DNA of 64,000 nt from Candidatus Peregrinibacteria bacterium GW2011_GWF2_38_29 (GTDB lineage: Bacteria; Patescibacteriota; Gracilibacteria; UBA1369; UBA12463), in the NCBI GenBank assembly GCA_000992695.1, contig LBUS01000003.1:1-64000 (forward strand), in the 5' to 3' direction. Positions 9,252-18,099 of the stretch are shown in pieces (within the stretch, counting starts at the first letter, position 1; the number at the start of each line of letters is the position of its first letter). The translations under genes and the position numbers were made by a program. The notes below the pieces were generated by a model. The model did not search any database, was not told the DNA's origin, and worked only from the letters and a program-made list of their open reading frames with translations.

Positions 9252-9280
9252 ATCCCCGGTAGATTTATCGGGGATTTTTT
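9252..9280 (+). terminator. Rho-independent terminator
   Basis: ATCCCCG (9252-9258) pairs with CGGGGAT (9269-9275) over a 10-nt loop and runs into T(6). It is oriented for plus-strand transcripts from the 285-residue gene. Confidence 0.85.
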
Positions 9281-9281
9281 G

Positions 9282-9294
9282 TGCCTCCGTCCCC
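9282..9294 (+). repeat. 13-bp dispersed repeat, copy 2
   Basis: TGCCTCCGTCCCC, directly after the terminator and before the promoter of the TraG-like gene. Confidence 0.7.
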
Positions 9295-9304
9295 GTATCC
9301 GAGC

Positions 9305-9333
9305 TTGAGTTTTCGGCGGTTTTGTGTTAAAAT
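9305..9333 (+). promoter_or_regulatory. Promoter of the TraG/TraD-like gene
   Basis: TTGAGT (9305-9310), 17 bp, TAAAAT (9328-9333) preceded by TGT. About 24 nt of A-rich leader without a Shine-Dalgarno motif precedes ATG 9364. Confidence 0.65.
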
Positions 9334-9363
9334 ATAAGAAAGAAATAAAAAAATAAACAGTCA

Positions 9364-11838
9364 ATGGTTCAATTCCTACAAATTTTTGGGATAGTCCTGG
9401 CCGTTATTGCCGTACTTTGGTTCATTCTTTGGCGCATGCGTAAGCGTTATGATATGAAACGCATGATGAATCTTGTTTTTTTGCGCGTAAAAGTACCAAG
9501 AAAGGAATCTAAAGAAGATAATGAACGTGAACGTGAAGCCTTTTCTTCTCAAAAGAACTTTAAGGAAATTGCCGGCTTGATGACTCACTTTTTTGAGTCC
9601 TTACACGGCATGTATCAGCATGAATTTAAGTATTTTTTCAAGGGACAAGATTTTCTTTCTCTTGAGCTTGTGGCATTTGAAAAACAAATACATTTTTATT
9701 TTGTTATGCCGCGAAATTTATTCAGCTTTTTTGAAAAACAGATTACAAGTTTTTATAATGATGCTGTTATTGAAAAAATGCCGGATTATAACTTATTTAA
9801 GCCAAACTCTCATGTTGTAGGTTGTTATATTCGTGAAAAAATCAGCTGGATGTTTCCAATAAAAACTTATCAGAGGATGAATTCCGATCCGCTTAATAAT
9901 CTTATAAATGCTCTTTCCAAACTTGAAGATAATGAAGGCGCCGCAATTCAAGTTATGATTCGACCCGTTGAAGATGGATGGCAAAAACGTGGACGCAAAT
10001 TTGCAGAAAAAGTGTTTGGAAAAAAGACCAGCGACGTTGAATGGTGGAATCCTCTCACTTGGATTTCCGCTATATTTGAAGCGCTTATTACGAGTGACAA
10101 AAAACCTCAAATGGGTGAACAGCAAGGCAGAACAACACCTATGACAGATGAGGAAACAAAGGCTCTTGAAGAAAAGAATTCAAAGCCGGGCTATAACACT
10201 GTGATTAGAGTTGTTTCCAGCTCACCAAGCAAAAGAGAAGCCGATGTGAATCTTCATAATATCAAGAATGCATTTGGCCAATATGACGCGCCAAATCAAA
10301 ATGAATTCTTATATACAAGATGGCATAACGACAGGCTCCTTATCTCGAATTTCATCTTCAGAAGGCCTGTTCGAAACTGGTTGCAATGGTTTAAAAGTAA
10401 GAAAATGATTTTGTGTTCGGAAGAAATTGCGAGCTTATTTCATCTTCCAAATATCCGTTATAATCAAAATCCTTCTATTGCATGGCAGAACTATAAGATT
10501 GCTCCTCCGCCTCCAAATTTGCCTGCTGAAGGGCTTTTGTTGGGCTATAACACTTATCGTGGTGTTACAAAAGAAGTTAAGCTTAAGCGTGAAGATAGAT
10601 TTAGACATTTTTATCTTGTCGGACAAACCGGTACGGGTAAATCTTCCCTTCTTCAAGTTATGATTCGCCAAGATTTAAAAAATGGTGATGGACTTGCTAT
10701 TATTGATCCTCATGGAAGTCTTGTTGAAGACATTTTGCCATTTATCCCTCGTGAACGCGCGGATGATGTCATTTACTTTAATCCCGGTGACATGGATCGC
10801 CCGATGGGTATGAATTTGCTTGAAGGCGACACATGGGAAGAAAAGGAATTCGTTTCTCAGGAAGCCATGAACATCATGGTTAAGTTGTTTGGTGAAGAAA
10901 TCTTTGGGCCAAGAATCCAGGACTATTTTAGAAATGGTTGTTTGACGCTTATGTCTGATCCGGATGGTGGCGCCATCACAGATATCGTTCGCTTGTTTAC
11001 AGATGATGATTATCAAAGATATAAGGTTGAGAAAGTCACAAATCCAATCGTTAAATCCTTCTGGCAGCATCAGATGGCCAAAACCGGACAAAGAGAAAAA
11101 CAGGAAATGATCCCGTATTTGGCTGCTAAGTTTGGTCAGTTTGTCACGAATACAATGATGCGTAACATTATTGGTCAGGCAAAATCCTCTTTTGATTTCT
11201 TTGAAGCAATGCAGAATAACAAAATTATTCTTATCAATCTTTCAAAGGGTGAAACCGGTGAAACAAACTCAAAATTGCTTGGTATGGTGATTGTCGCGAA
11301 AATCCAAATGGCGGCTATGCGCAGACAAAAAATTGCAAAGGAAGCCAGAAAAGACTTCTTCCTATACATCGATGAATTTCAAAACTATGTTACGGATTCC
11401 ATTGAAAGCATCCTTTCAGAAGCTAGAAAATATCGCCTTGGACTTATTATTGCTCACCAATATTTGGCTCAGCTTGAAGATAAAGGTGGCGAACTTTCCA
11501 AGAAACGTGCGACTGTTAAAGAAGCCGTGTTTGGTAACGTTGGAAGTATGATGGCTTATAAAATCGGTGCGCAAGACGCAGAATACCTTATGAAGGAATT
11601 TGCGCCTGTATTTAGCGATCAGGACTTGATTAATATGGATAAATTTAAGGGTGTTATAAAACTTTCCATTGATATGCAACCTTGCCGCCCATTTAGCCTT
11701 ACTCCTACGAATCCTTACCTTGAAAAAGGTGATTTTGAAGCCGCAGAAGCTTATAAACAACTTTCGAGATTGAAATACGGCCGCGATAAGGAATTTGTGG
11801 ATAGAGAGATTATCAGGAGAATTGGGGGGAATATGTGA
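9364..11838 (+). CDS. Membrane-anchored TraG/TraD/VirB4-like ATPase
   Basis: An 824-residue protein with one N-terminal membrane segment (about residues 5-25: FLQIFGIVLAVIAVLWFIL) and a cytoplasmic AAA+/HerA-type ATPase. Walker A is GQTGTGKSS (about 420-428), followed by IIDPHG. The Walker B-like LYIDEFQNY (about 667-675) precedes SEARKYRLGLIIAHQYLAQL, the pattern of type IV secretion coupling proteins. Related ATPases without other conjugation genes are common in CPR genomes, where they may energise DNA uptake or pili; no mating-pair genes are visible here. It ends at TGA and is followed by a G-poor spacer. Fold assignment is strong; the transported substrate is unknown. Confidence 0.85.
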   Translation: MVQFLQIFGIVLAVIAVLWFILWRMRKRYDMKRMMNLVFLRVKVPRKESKEDNEREREAFSSQKNFKEIAGLMTHFFESLHGMYQHEFKYFFKGQDFLSLELVAFEKQIHFYFVMPRNLFSFFEKQITSFYNDAVIEKMPDYNLFKPNSHVVGCYIREKISWMFPIKTYQRMNSDPLNNLINALSKLEDNEGAAIQVMIRPVEDGWQKRGRKFAEKVFGKKTSDVEWWNPLTWISAIFEALITSDKKPQMGEQQGRTTPMTDEETKALEEKNSKPGYNTVIRVVSSSPSKREADVNLHNIKNAFGQYDAPNQNEFLYTRWHNDRLLISNFIFRRPVRNWLQWFKSKKMILCSEEIASLFHLPNIRYNQNPSIAWQNYKIAPPPPNLPAEGLLLGYNTYRGVTKEVKLKREDRFRHFYLVGQTGTGKSSLLQVMIRQDLKNGDGLAIIDPHGSLVEDILPFIPRERADDVIYFNPGDMDRPMGMNLLEGDTWEEKEFVSQEAMNIMVKLFGEEIFGPRIQDYFRNGCLTLMSDPDGGAITDIVRLFTDDDYQRYKVEKVTNPIVKSFWQHQMAKTGQREKQEMIPYLAAKFGQFVTNTMMRNIIGQAKSSFDFFEAMQNNKIILINLSKGETGETNSKLLGMVIVAKIQMAAMRRQKIAKEARKDFFLYIDEFQNYVTDSIESILSEARKYRLGLIIAHQYLAQLEDKGGELSKKRATVKEAVFGNVGSMMAYKIGAQDAEYLMKEFAPVFSDQDLINMDKFKGVIKLSIDMQPCRPFSLTPTNPYLEKGDFEAAEAYKQLSRLKYGRDKEFVDREIIRRIGGNM

Positions 11839-11927
11839 TAAATAACTCAAAGCTCAAAACTCAAAAGTCAAAGCTACAAGTTAAAAATCAAAACTATTTT
11901 TAGCTTGTCCCGGGACGAAAACCGACC

Positions 11928-11947
11928 ATTCCTCCACGTGGAGGAAT
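11928..11947. other. 20-bp perfect palindrome with CACGTG centre
   Basis: ATTCCTCCACGTGGAGGAAT is perfectly self-complementary. A 10-bp palindrome GTCCCGGGAC (11907-11916) lies just upstream. Both are in the spacer between the TraG-like gene and the 3D-domain gene. Either a hairpin limiting read-through (no clear T run) or a dimeric protein site. The rest of 11839-12060 is G-poor CAAA-type sequence with no gene. Confidence 0.6.
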
Positions 11948-12063
11948 TATACGATACTATTAAGATAATTTACGTCAAATTGTTTGTTTTTGGTGTTTTA
12001 GTCTAGCTATATACTAAAACTTCTATTTATCAATACCACATGCACGACTGAGCTCAATTTTTA

Positions 12064-12072
12064 TGATATAAT
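12064..12072 (+). promoter_or_regulatory. TG-extended -10 box of the 3D-domain gene
   Basis: TGATATAAT. Transcription would start near 12079, just past the TTG that opens the longest frame at 12076, supporting the ATG at 12118. The leader is A-rich (CAAAAAATAAAAACAAAAAA). Confidence 0.65.
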
Positions 12073-12117
12073 TATTTGATATTGCCGAATCGAAAAACAA
12101 AAAATAAAAACAAAAAA

Positions 12118-13650
12118 ATGCAAAATAAAAATAAAAAAATATTTACATGTGTGTTGTCCGGCTTGTTTGTGTTTTCACTTATATGTCCGATAACAATACA
12201 TCAAGCGCCTGTTGCAAAAGCTGAAAGCAAACCTGTGTCACAATATATAGCAGACGCTGTTCCGACCGCACCAAATGTTGGCAAAGAGCCTTATACTGCC
12301 GGAATACTTGAAAGACCCGATGTCTATCCTTATAAGAAGCTTTTTATGATTACGGCATATTATAGACCAATGCCCGGTCAAAAGCGTTATGCGACCGGTA
12401 GCTATGCGTCAGAAGTTAGACTTAATGGAGACATGACTGCCGCTGACGGAACGAAGGTTTATCCCGGAATGGTTGCAACTTCAAAAAGTTATGCGTTTGG
12501 GACTAAAATGTATATACCAACAATTGGCGTAGTCGCAGTTCATGATAGAGGTAGCGCAATTGTTAATTCCGGTCAAAGAAATCAGCAATACGATAGAATT
12601 GATATATGGATGGGCGCCGGAGATGAAGCGTTGGTTCGAACGCTTGCTTGGGGGAAAAGAGTTAAAGAAGTTATTGTTTATGGAAAAGACTCAAGCATTA
12701 AAGAAAGTGTTTATTTGGCTAATTATGATGCGGATGAAGATACATTGGCTTCGACTATTTTTGCCGCAGGGACAATCGCAAAAGCCGCACCAAAAAAAGT
12801 TTATACAATGTTCCCTCGTGATGTTTGGTATTTGAGCAAGGGTGATGATGTAACAAAGCTACAGACAGTTTTGTATCACCTGGGCTACCTTGAAAAACAA
12901 CCAAGCGGATTCTATGACAAAGCAACGCGTGAAGCGGTTTATAACTTTCAAAGAGACAATGACATAGTTGATAACTGGGAAGAAAATGGCGCAGGCCACA
13001 CAGGCCCACAAACAAGATGGAAACTTGAAGCTATATATACAGCGTTTGGAAGGGAAAAATTCCCTGAAACCGGCATAAAAAAGGCTTCCAAAGGCGATGG
13101 TGTTAAAAAGCTTCAGCAAGCCTTAAAAGAGCTTGGATATATTGTTGATGTAACCGGAGTTTTTGATGATCAAACCGTGACGGCACTCTTTATGTTCCAG
13201 GTTGATAATGGAGTTTTGACGTCCAGCAGTGAAACCGGCTCAGGTTCTTTTGGTCCAAAAACAAAAACAACACTTATAAAGAAATATTTGGCAAAAATTA
13301 CGGCCGAGAATAAAGATACGGTTGATACAAATATCAATGCCGATCAAGCACTAAAAAAAGATCTTAAACTCGGAGATACGGGAAAAGACGTTGTTGCTTT
13401 GCAAAAAGAATTAATAAGAATGAATTATTTGAAAATCAAACCAAGCGGGTATTTTGGAGTTCTTACAAAGCACGCGGTTTTCAAGTTCCAGCAAGCGGTT
13501 GCGCTTATGGATAATGAAAAACAAGCAAAAGCCGGTATTTTTGGACCTACGACAAGGAATAGGATGAACCAAGTTATCGCAGAAAGAACATACACAAAGT
13601 TGGCAATGAGTGAGAAGAAAACTGTTGCCACTGCAGTGAATAATCAATAA
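12118..13650 (+). CDS. Exported 3D-domain protein with three peptidoglycan-binding repeats
   Basis: A 510-residue exported protein. The N-terminus is lysine-rich followed by a hydrophobic core (FTCVLSGLFVFSLICPITI), a signal peptide or anchor. The 3D domain (about residues 75-195) contains FGTKMYIPTIGVVAVHDRG and YDRIDIWMG with the conserved aspartates of the MltA-like double-psi barrel. Three PG_binding_1 repeats follow, at about 240-290 (SKGDDVTKLQTVLYHLGYL), 321-370 (SKGDGVKKLQQALKELGY) and 418-470 (GDTGKDVVALQKELIRMNYL). Likely a wall-bound lytic enzyme. The longest frame starts at a TTG at 12076, but the promoter overlaps that region. The small gene at 13665 follows after 14 nt. Confidence 0.9.
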   Translation: MQNKNKKIFTCVLSGLFVFSLICPITIHQAPVAKAESKPVSQYIADAVPTAPNVGKEPYTAGILERPDVYPYKKLFMITAYYRPMPGQKRYATGSYASEVRLNGDMTAADGTKVYPGMVATSKSYAFGTKMYIPTIGVVAVHDRGSAIVNSGQRNQQYDRIDIWMGAGDEALVRTLAWGKRVKEVIVYGKDSSIKESVYLANYDADEDTLASTIFAAGTIAKAAPKKVYTMFPRDVWYLSKGDDVTKLQTVLYHLGYLEKQPSGFYDKATREAVYNFQRDNDIVDNWEENGAGHTGPQTRWKLEAIYTAFGREKFPETGIKKASKGDGVKKLQQALKELGYIVDVTGVFDDQTVTALFMFQVDNGVLTSSSETGSGSFGPKTKTTLIKKYLAKITAENKDTVDTNINADQALKKDLKLGDTGKDVVALQKELIRMNYLKIKPSGYFGVLTKHAVFKFQQAVALMDNEKQAKAGIFGPTTRNRMNQVIAERTYTKLAMSEKKTVATAVNNQ

Positions 13651-13664
13651 TCAAGTATCAAAAC

Positions 13665-14135
13665 ATGTCGTTAGATGCGCAAAAACCGGAAAAAATTGAA
13701 GAACCAAAGGATTTAAAGCTTAATCCTGAGCAGATTTCTGAAATGTCTCACGGTCAACGAATTAAACTGCAAAAGGAAGTCGCTGAAAAGGCTTATGAAA
13801 GATTTGAAGATGACAATGAAAAACTTAATAAAACCGCTGATTTTTTTGAAGAAAAAGCAAGTGGAGGTGTTTATTTTAGCGATAACTATACTGTTAACAA
13901 TTGGATCGATAAAATCGAGATACAAGCACATGGACTTACAAATCTTGTAAAATTAATCAAGCCTCCAACTGTGCGTTTGCTTAACATTTATGACGAAATT
14001 TATTTGAATTTAAATCGAGCAAAAGAATACATTGAAAATTGTGAACGAGCAAAATTTAAAATGCCAATATCAAAAGAAGTAATTCGCGATACGGAAGCAC
14101 TTTTAATTTCAGCTTTAAGTCAAATTATGCAATAA
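13665..14135 (+). CDS. Uncharacterised charged helical protein, 156 residues
   Basis: Not recognised. It is a soluble protein rich in Lys and Glu with a long predicted helix (about 25-65, SHGQRIKLQKEVAEKAYERF) and no signal peptide. It follows the 3D-domain gene by 14 nt with no terminator or promoter between, so probably the same mRNA. Its last 21 nt overlap the end of the convergent tsaE-HD gene. Confidence 0.7.
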   Translation: MSLDAQKPEKIEEPKDLKLNPEQISEMSHGQRIKLQKEVAEKAYERFEDDNEKLNKTADFFEEKASGGVYFSDNYTVNNWIDKIEIQAHGLTNLVKLIKPPTVRLLNIYDEIYLNLNRAKEYIENCERAKFKMPISKEVIRDTEALLISALSQIMQ

Positions 14136-15149
14136 GCTTTTTTCCAACTTATATATTTTACGTTCGATCACAGATGTGTATTTTGGGATTTTTCTATTTT
14201 GAAAATAACGTTTTCTGCCGTCTTCAAAGCGCTCTTTTAATGTAACGACTTTTGTATGTTTTACGCGTTTGTCCGCATAATAAACAAGTGTTTCTTCAAG
14301 AGTTTTGAGTGGGTATTTTTGGCTTATTATAGCGTCAAATTGCTGGGTTAAGACTGAACCGGCAAGCGATGCCATGTCCTGATTTTTGCGGTCGAGATTC
14401 TTCAAAACATCCATGGTTGCTTGCACGTCATTCCCAAAACCATATTTTTTTTGAAGTTTAGTCCAAAGTTTTATTGCGTTTTTTGATGGTGCCATTTTTT
14501 GGCCAAATTGACTGCCTCCCCAATTGAAAAAGCTTATAGGCTTGAGCAAATCGTGCAAAAGCGCAATTTCCTCAATGCGCTTTAAATCAACATAAGTCCC
14601 CTTTTTTATGAATTTTTCACCCATTTTAAGCGCGAAATCCGCGACCGTTTTCATGTGTTTGATGACGTGTGCAGGTGTGAAATATTTTTTATATAAATCT
14701 GAAATCCAATCTGTATTTTGCGGAAATTTGATAGTCAATTTTCGTGAGTTTTTGGCTTTATATTCAAAAAAGATGTCAATTCGATTTTTCGGTAAAACCT
14801 GTGAAAGATTTTGGGCCCATTCAATAATAACAAGCGCGTTTTTCTTTTTCATAATTTCGTTAAGTGTGTGATGCAAAACTTCATCATCATTGTTGATGCG
14901 ATAAAAATCGCAGTGATACATTTCAACGTTCTTCTCTTTATATTCGCGAATAAATGAAAAAGTTGGACTCTTTATTTTGCTTTTATGTACGCCCAAAGCT
15001 TCTGCGCAACCTTTTGCAAAAACAGTCTTTCCAGCACCAATTTCGCCATATAAACAGACAACACCCTTAAAATTCATGCTTTTAACCATGTTTTGGGCGA
15101 ATTTTGTCGTATTTATCTCACTTTTCGACGTATATACACTTGATAACAT
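14115..15149 (-). CDS. tsaE: TsaE ATPase fused to an HD-family domain
   Basis: The N-terminal 145 residues are TsaE, the ATPase of the complex that installs t6A37 on ANN-decoding tRNAs: Walker A GEIGAGKT (about 34-41), SPTFSFIREY, YHCDFYRI and IIEWAQN. The remaining 200 residues resemble an HD metal-dependent phosphohydrolase: TPAHVIKHMKTVADFALKMG (about 153-172) then IALLHDLLKP (about 193-202), giving H...HD. TsaE proteins are normally about 150 residues, so this is a fusion. The 3' end overlaps the convergent 156-residue gene. A -10 (TATTAT) overlaps that of the divergent M23 gene. The HD domain could act on a nucleotide or be a binding module; that is open. Confidence 0.85.
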   Translation of the reverse strand: MLSSVYTSKSEINTTKFAQNMVKSMNFKGVVCLYGEIGAGKTVFAKGCAEALGVHKSKIKSPTFSFIREYKEKNVEMYHCDFYRINNDDEVLHHTLNEIMKKKNALVIIEWAQNLSQVLPKNRIDIFFEYKAKNSRKLTIKFPQNTDWISDLYKKYFTPAHVIKHMKTVADFALKMGEKFIKKGTYVDLKRIEEIALLHDLLKPISFFNWGGSQFGQKMAPSKNAIKLWTKLQKKYGFGNDVQATMDVLKNLDRKNQDMASLAGSVLTQQFDAIISQKYPLKTLEETLVYYADKRVKHTKVVTLKERFEDGRKRYFQNRKIPKYTSVIERKIYKLEKSLLHNLT

Positions 15150-15159
15150 CGCGATTTTT

Positions 15160-15169
15160 TGATATAATA
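15160..15169. promoter_or_regulatory. Overlapping divergent -10 boxes (tsaE-HD and M23-SLH genes)
   Basis: On the plus strand TGATATAAT (15160-15168) serves the M23-SLH gene. On the minus strand the same bases read TATTAT (15169-15164), 14 nt before the tsaE-HD start. The two -10 boxes share bases, so the promoters should exclude each other. Confidence 0.5.
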
Positions 15170-15193
15170 TGATAATACCTTGAAAACATAATA

Positions 15194-17158
15194 ATGGTTA
15201 AAAACAAAAACAAAAATAGAAAATCGTTTATTTCGAAACTTCACGAGCATGACCATAAACGTAAAGCCAATCGCAAGATTGTATTTTTCGTTGTTATTCT
15301 CATGTTTGTTTTGTCTTCGTTTTTTGCGTTTCAGAATGTATCGCAATATCATGCGAGCATTATTCCAATAAGACCTGTGCCTGCATTTGATGGCACGACT
15401 TATCCTGTTAAACAGGTTCCAAACTGGGCCCACCTTACAAGCGCGGAATTTAAAATGAATTTTAGCTCAATTCCGGCTGCAAAATTAATCCCTTTGCCAA
15501 GATATGAAACCGGAATTATTTCAGATAGAACTGCAAAAGATAATACTCATATTAATGCGCGCATAACTTATCCTGTTGTTTATCTTGGAAATTATAAATT
15601 TGATGGAATTGAAAACATTGGCTCACATCCTGCTGTTGATATCAAAATTCCTACAGGCACACCTATTTATGCAGTTGCAAATGGGTTTATTAGTAAGCTT
15701 GAAAATCTTTCGAGTGGATTTGGAAACCACCTTGTTGTTACGCATGAAAACGTTCCGGATCCAAATGATTCTTCCAAAAAAACAACGCTTTATTCTTCAT
15801 ATAGTCATTTAAGTGCGCTTAATGTGACTGAAGGTGAAGTCGTTTTGAAAGGTCAACAAATAGGATTGAGCGGCAATAGCGGGCTTGCTTCTGCGCCACA
15901 TATTCACTTCCAAATTGATAATGATTCAGCTCCTTGGCATCCATATTGGCCGTTTACATATAAAGCCATGAGCGATGCCGGAATTAAAACTTTTAATGAT
16001 GCTGTTGATCTTGGGCTTGGCAGAAGCGATGCTGAATTAATGACAACAAATCCAATGGCATATGTTCAAAATCATATGATTGGTTCACCTGTTTTTGATA
16101 CAAATGGAATAATTAATAATACGCAAACAACAGTTCCAACAAATACAAATGTTAATACAAATACTAACGTAAATACGGTTACTTCCGATAATAACGCAAA
16201 CATCTCAAATGGCTCTGATTTAACCTTAAAAATCACATCAAAAGCTTCATACACATGGAACGAGGGAATACTTTTCACAATCACCGTATATGAAGGAGAA
16301 AATAAATTTTCAGGCAATTTTGATGGCGCAATAAGCATTTCTTTGAGTGGCAATGGAATCGGTATGCTTGATAAAACAACTTTGATTTCAAGTGATTTCC
16401 GAGGATCATCTGCAAACGTTACACTTATTAACCCTGCGCCCGGATCAGGTAGCGTTACTGTTGAATTTAAAGGTAAAAAATATACATCGCAAGGATTCCA
16501 AATCGTTTCAAAAGGATACAATCCAAATGAACGCGTTGTCTTTACAGAACAAACAAGAGATACACTTCAAGGAAGCTTGCTTTTTGCCGATATCAGCAGT
16601 TCATTCCCAAACTATCGTTCAATACAATATTTGAAAAATAAAAATGTAATCGCCGGCTATGAAGATGGCACCTTTAGGCCTGATCAAGTTGTTTCCAGAG
16701 CGGAAGCTTTGAAACTTATCTTTGAGGCTACAAATACGCCTTCAAGAACCGCCGCATCAATTCCGTTTAAAGATGTTAAATCTACGGATTGGTTTGTGAA
16801 TTACGTTATGACCGGATATCTGAATAATGTTGTTCAAGGATATACGGCTGATAATACTTTTAGACCTAATAATACAGTTAATAAAACCGAATTCTTGAAA
16901 ATGCTTCTTCTTGCGATGAAAATCGATGTGAATATGAATTTTGCAGGATTTATTTATGATGACGTTTCTTCAAGTGATTGGTTTGCTTCTTATGTTGCTT
17001 ATGCAAAAAATAAGAATCTCGTGCCGGTTGTTAATAATAAATTCAATCCTAACGAAGGTATGAAGCGCAAAGATGTTGCCGAAGTTATTTATCGAGTTAT
17101 GGTCATAAAAGACATGGGTGCGGATAAATATTCGGATGGATTGGCGGTGGCGCAATAG
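15194..17158 (+). CDS. M23 endopeptidase with three C-terminal SLH domains
   Basis: A 654-residue surface protein. A basic N-terminus is followed by a signal anchor (IVFFVVILMFVLSSFFAF, about 36-53). The M23 (LytM-type) zinc peptidase domain has HPAVD (about 144-148) and HIHF (about 235-238), cleaving peptidoglycan cross-bridges. A threonine/asparagine-rich linker (repeats of TNVNTN) and a beta-rich domain (about 340-440) lead to three SLH domains (about 467-645), each with an NKNVIAGYEDGTFRPD-like or equivalent turn. SLH domains bind pyruvylated wall polymer, and a CsaB-like pyruvyltransferase is encoded at 41.9 kb. Probably remodels the wall while anchored to it. Divergent promoter shared with tsaE-HD. 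Confidence 0.93.
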   Translation: MVKNKNKNRKSFISKLHEHDHKRKANRKIVFFVVILMFVLSSFFAFQNVSQYHASIIPIRPVPAFDGTTYPVKQVPNWAHLTSAEFKMNFSSIPAAKLIPLPRYETGIISDRTAKDNTHINARITYPVVYLGNYKFDGIENIGSHPAVDIKIPTGTPIYAVANGFISKLENLSSGFGNHLVVTHENVPDPNDSSKKTTLYSSYSHLSALNVTEGEVVLKGQQIGLSGNSGLASAPHIHFQIDNDSAPWHPYWPFTYKAMSDAGIKTFNDAVDLGLGRSDAELMTTNPMAYVQNHMIGSPVFDTNGIINNTQTTVPTNTNVNTNTNVNTVTSDNNANISNGSDLTLKITSKASYTWNEGILFTITVYEGENKFSGNFDGAISISLSGNGIGMLDKTTLISSDFRGSSANVTLINPAPGSGSVTVEFKGKKYTSQGFQIVSKGYNPNERVVFTEQTRDTLQGSLLFADISSSFPNYRSIQYLKNKNVIAGYEDGTFRPDQVVSRAEALKLIFEATNTPSRTAASIPFKDVKSTDWFVNYVMTGYLNNVVQGYTADNTFRPNNTVNKTEFLKMLLLAMKIDVNMNFAGFIYDDVSSSDWFASYVAYAKNKNLVPVVNNKFNPNEGMKRKDVAEVIYRVMVIKDMGADKYSDGLAVAQ

Positions 17159-17187
17159 CAGAACTGGAGCGAAGCGTAAGTTCCGTT

Positions 17188-17526
17188 TTATATTTTATCC
17201 AGAATTTCTTTTGTCTGTTTTTTAAGCTTTGGCAATTCTTGTTTTACAACTTTCCAAATTAGATCAAAATCGGCTCCAAAATATTCATGTATCAATATAT
17301 CCCTTGTCCCTGCAATTTTCTTCCATGGAATCAATGGGTGTTTTTTCTTTAATTCATCCGGTAAATATTTAACAGCCTCGCCTATTATTTCCAGTCTTCT
17401 CGTTACGGCATCCTGCAACTGTATGTTCTTTAAAAACTGAGTTTTCGTGAAAGATTTAGTATATTTTTCAATAAAATTTATACTTTCGAAAATATGTTTT
17501 AGAAATACTTTGTTATCTTTTTTCAT
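17188..17526 (-). CDS. hepT: HepT-like HEPN toxin
   Basis: A 112-residue HEPN protein of the DUF86 family. It contains the RX4HXY motif RDILIHEY (about residues 86-93) near the C-terminus, with catalytic Arg and His for RNA cleavage and the Tyr that a partner MntA AMPylates. Its start overlaps the end of the upstream mntA-like gene by 14 nt, the standard antitoxin-then-toxin order. It lies convergent to the M23-SLH gene with about 30 nt between the ends. Confidence 0.88.
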   Translation of the reverse strand: MKKDNKVFLKHIFESINFIEKYTKSFTKTQFLKNIQLQDAVTRRLEIIGEAVKYLPDELKKKHPLIPWKKIAGTRDILIHEYFGADFDLIWKVVKQELPKLKKQTKEILDKI

Positions 17527-17803
17527 AGATAAGTTTTTGCTCTTGTAATATAGCTTTTCTAAGAAACGGATGCACGGATTTATACGTCAGAATATCAACT
17601 TTTTTGTTCAGTTTACTTTCTAATAACATTCTCAATTCAACCAGGTCAAAAAGCGTTTTATTATTTTCGAGTTTTACCAAGATATCGACATCGCTCATCT
17701 CATTATCGTCTCCACGAGCAAAAGAGCCAAAAATCGAAGCTTTCAATACGCCTTGGCGTTTTAAAATCGGAATAATCTGCTTTGTTATTGATTGAGCTGT
17801 CAT
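17513..17803 (-). CDS. mntA: MntA-like nucleotidyltransferase antitoxin
   Basis: A 96-residue minimal nucleotidyltransferase. GSFARGDDNEMSDVD matches the GSX10DXD motif exactly, so catalysis should be intact. In characterised pairs MntA transfers AMP groups to HepT and neutralises it. It is the first gene of the pair. Its TG-extended -10 (TGCTATAAT) is only 6 nt before the ATG, predicting a leaderless mRNA. Confidence 0.88.
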   Translation of the reverse strand: MTAQSITKQIIPILKRQGVLKASIFGSFARGDDNEMSDVDILVKLENNKTLFDLVELRMLLESKLNKKVDILTYKSVHPFLRKAILQEQKLIYEKR

Positions 17804-17809
17804 GCTTTA

Positions 17810-17818
17810 ATTATAGCA
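17810..17818 (-). promoter_or_regulatory. TG-extended -10 of mntA-hepT, leaderless geometry
   Basis: Minus strand TGCTATAAT, then TAAAGC and ATG. It is the clearest leaderless start on this strand. Confidence 0.7.
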
Positions 17819-17832
17819 AACTTATTTGTTGT

Positions 17833-17860
17833 TTGAAATTTATTAATTTTGTTGTAAAAT
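17833..17860 (+). promoter_or_regulatory. Promoter of tRNA-Arg
   Basis: TTGAAA (17833-17838), 16 bp, TAAAAT (17855-17860). About 38 nt of 5' leader precedes the mature tRNA. Confidence 0.5.
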
Positions 17861-17904
17861 CTTAGCGATTTGAAGCGCACGAAAAGCGCAAACGCTTGAA
17901 ATAC

Positions 17905-17979
17905 GCGCCCATAGCTCAATGGATAGAGCAGCAGCCTTCTAAGCTGTTGATGTAAGTTCGATTCTTACTGGGCGTACCA
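17905..17979 (+). tRNA. tRNA-Arg (anticodon TCT)
   Basis: Acceptor GCGCCCA (17905-17911) pairs with TGGGCGT (17969-17975), with a G-T wobble at the first pair. Discriminator A and encoded CCA end at 17979. The anticodon loop CTTCTAA gives TCT. D arm AGCTC...GAGC and T arm GTAAG-TTCGATT-CTTAC are canonical. Confidence 0.96.
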
Positions 17980-18025
17980 AATGTACGTAGCATCTGTGGG
18001 GCGGTAGCTCTGTACGGCCAAATTC

Positions 18026-18051
18026 AAAGCTGTAGACAGGTGCTTTTTTTT
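18026..18051 (+). terminator. Probable terminator after tRNA-Arg
   Basis: AAAGC (18026-18030) pairs with GCTTT (18042-18046) and runs into T(8). The stem is short but the T run is strong. A further possible stem GGC...GCC lies at 18002-18019. Confidence 0.5.
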
Positions 18052-18099
18052 AATCGCTTTTAAGATCTCCACCACGATCGATGGATCTTGCAGTTGTAA

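Noticed and set aside
12076-12117. TTG start of the 3D-domain gene giving 14 extra residues
   Set aside because: The predicted transcription start lies at or after this codon, and the extra residues are a Lys/Asn string unlike a signal peptide.
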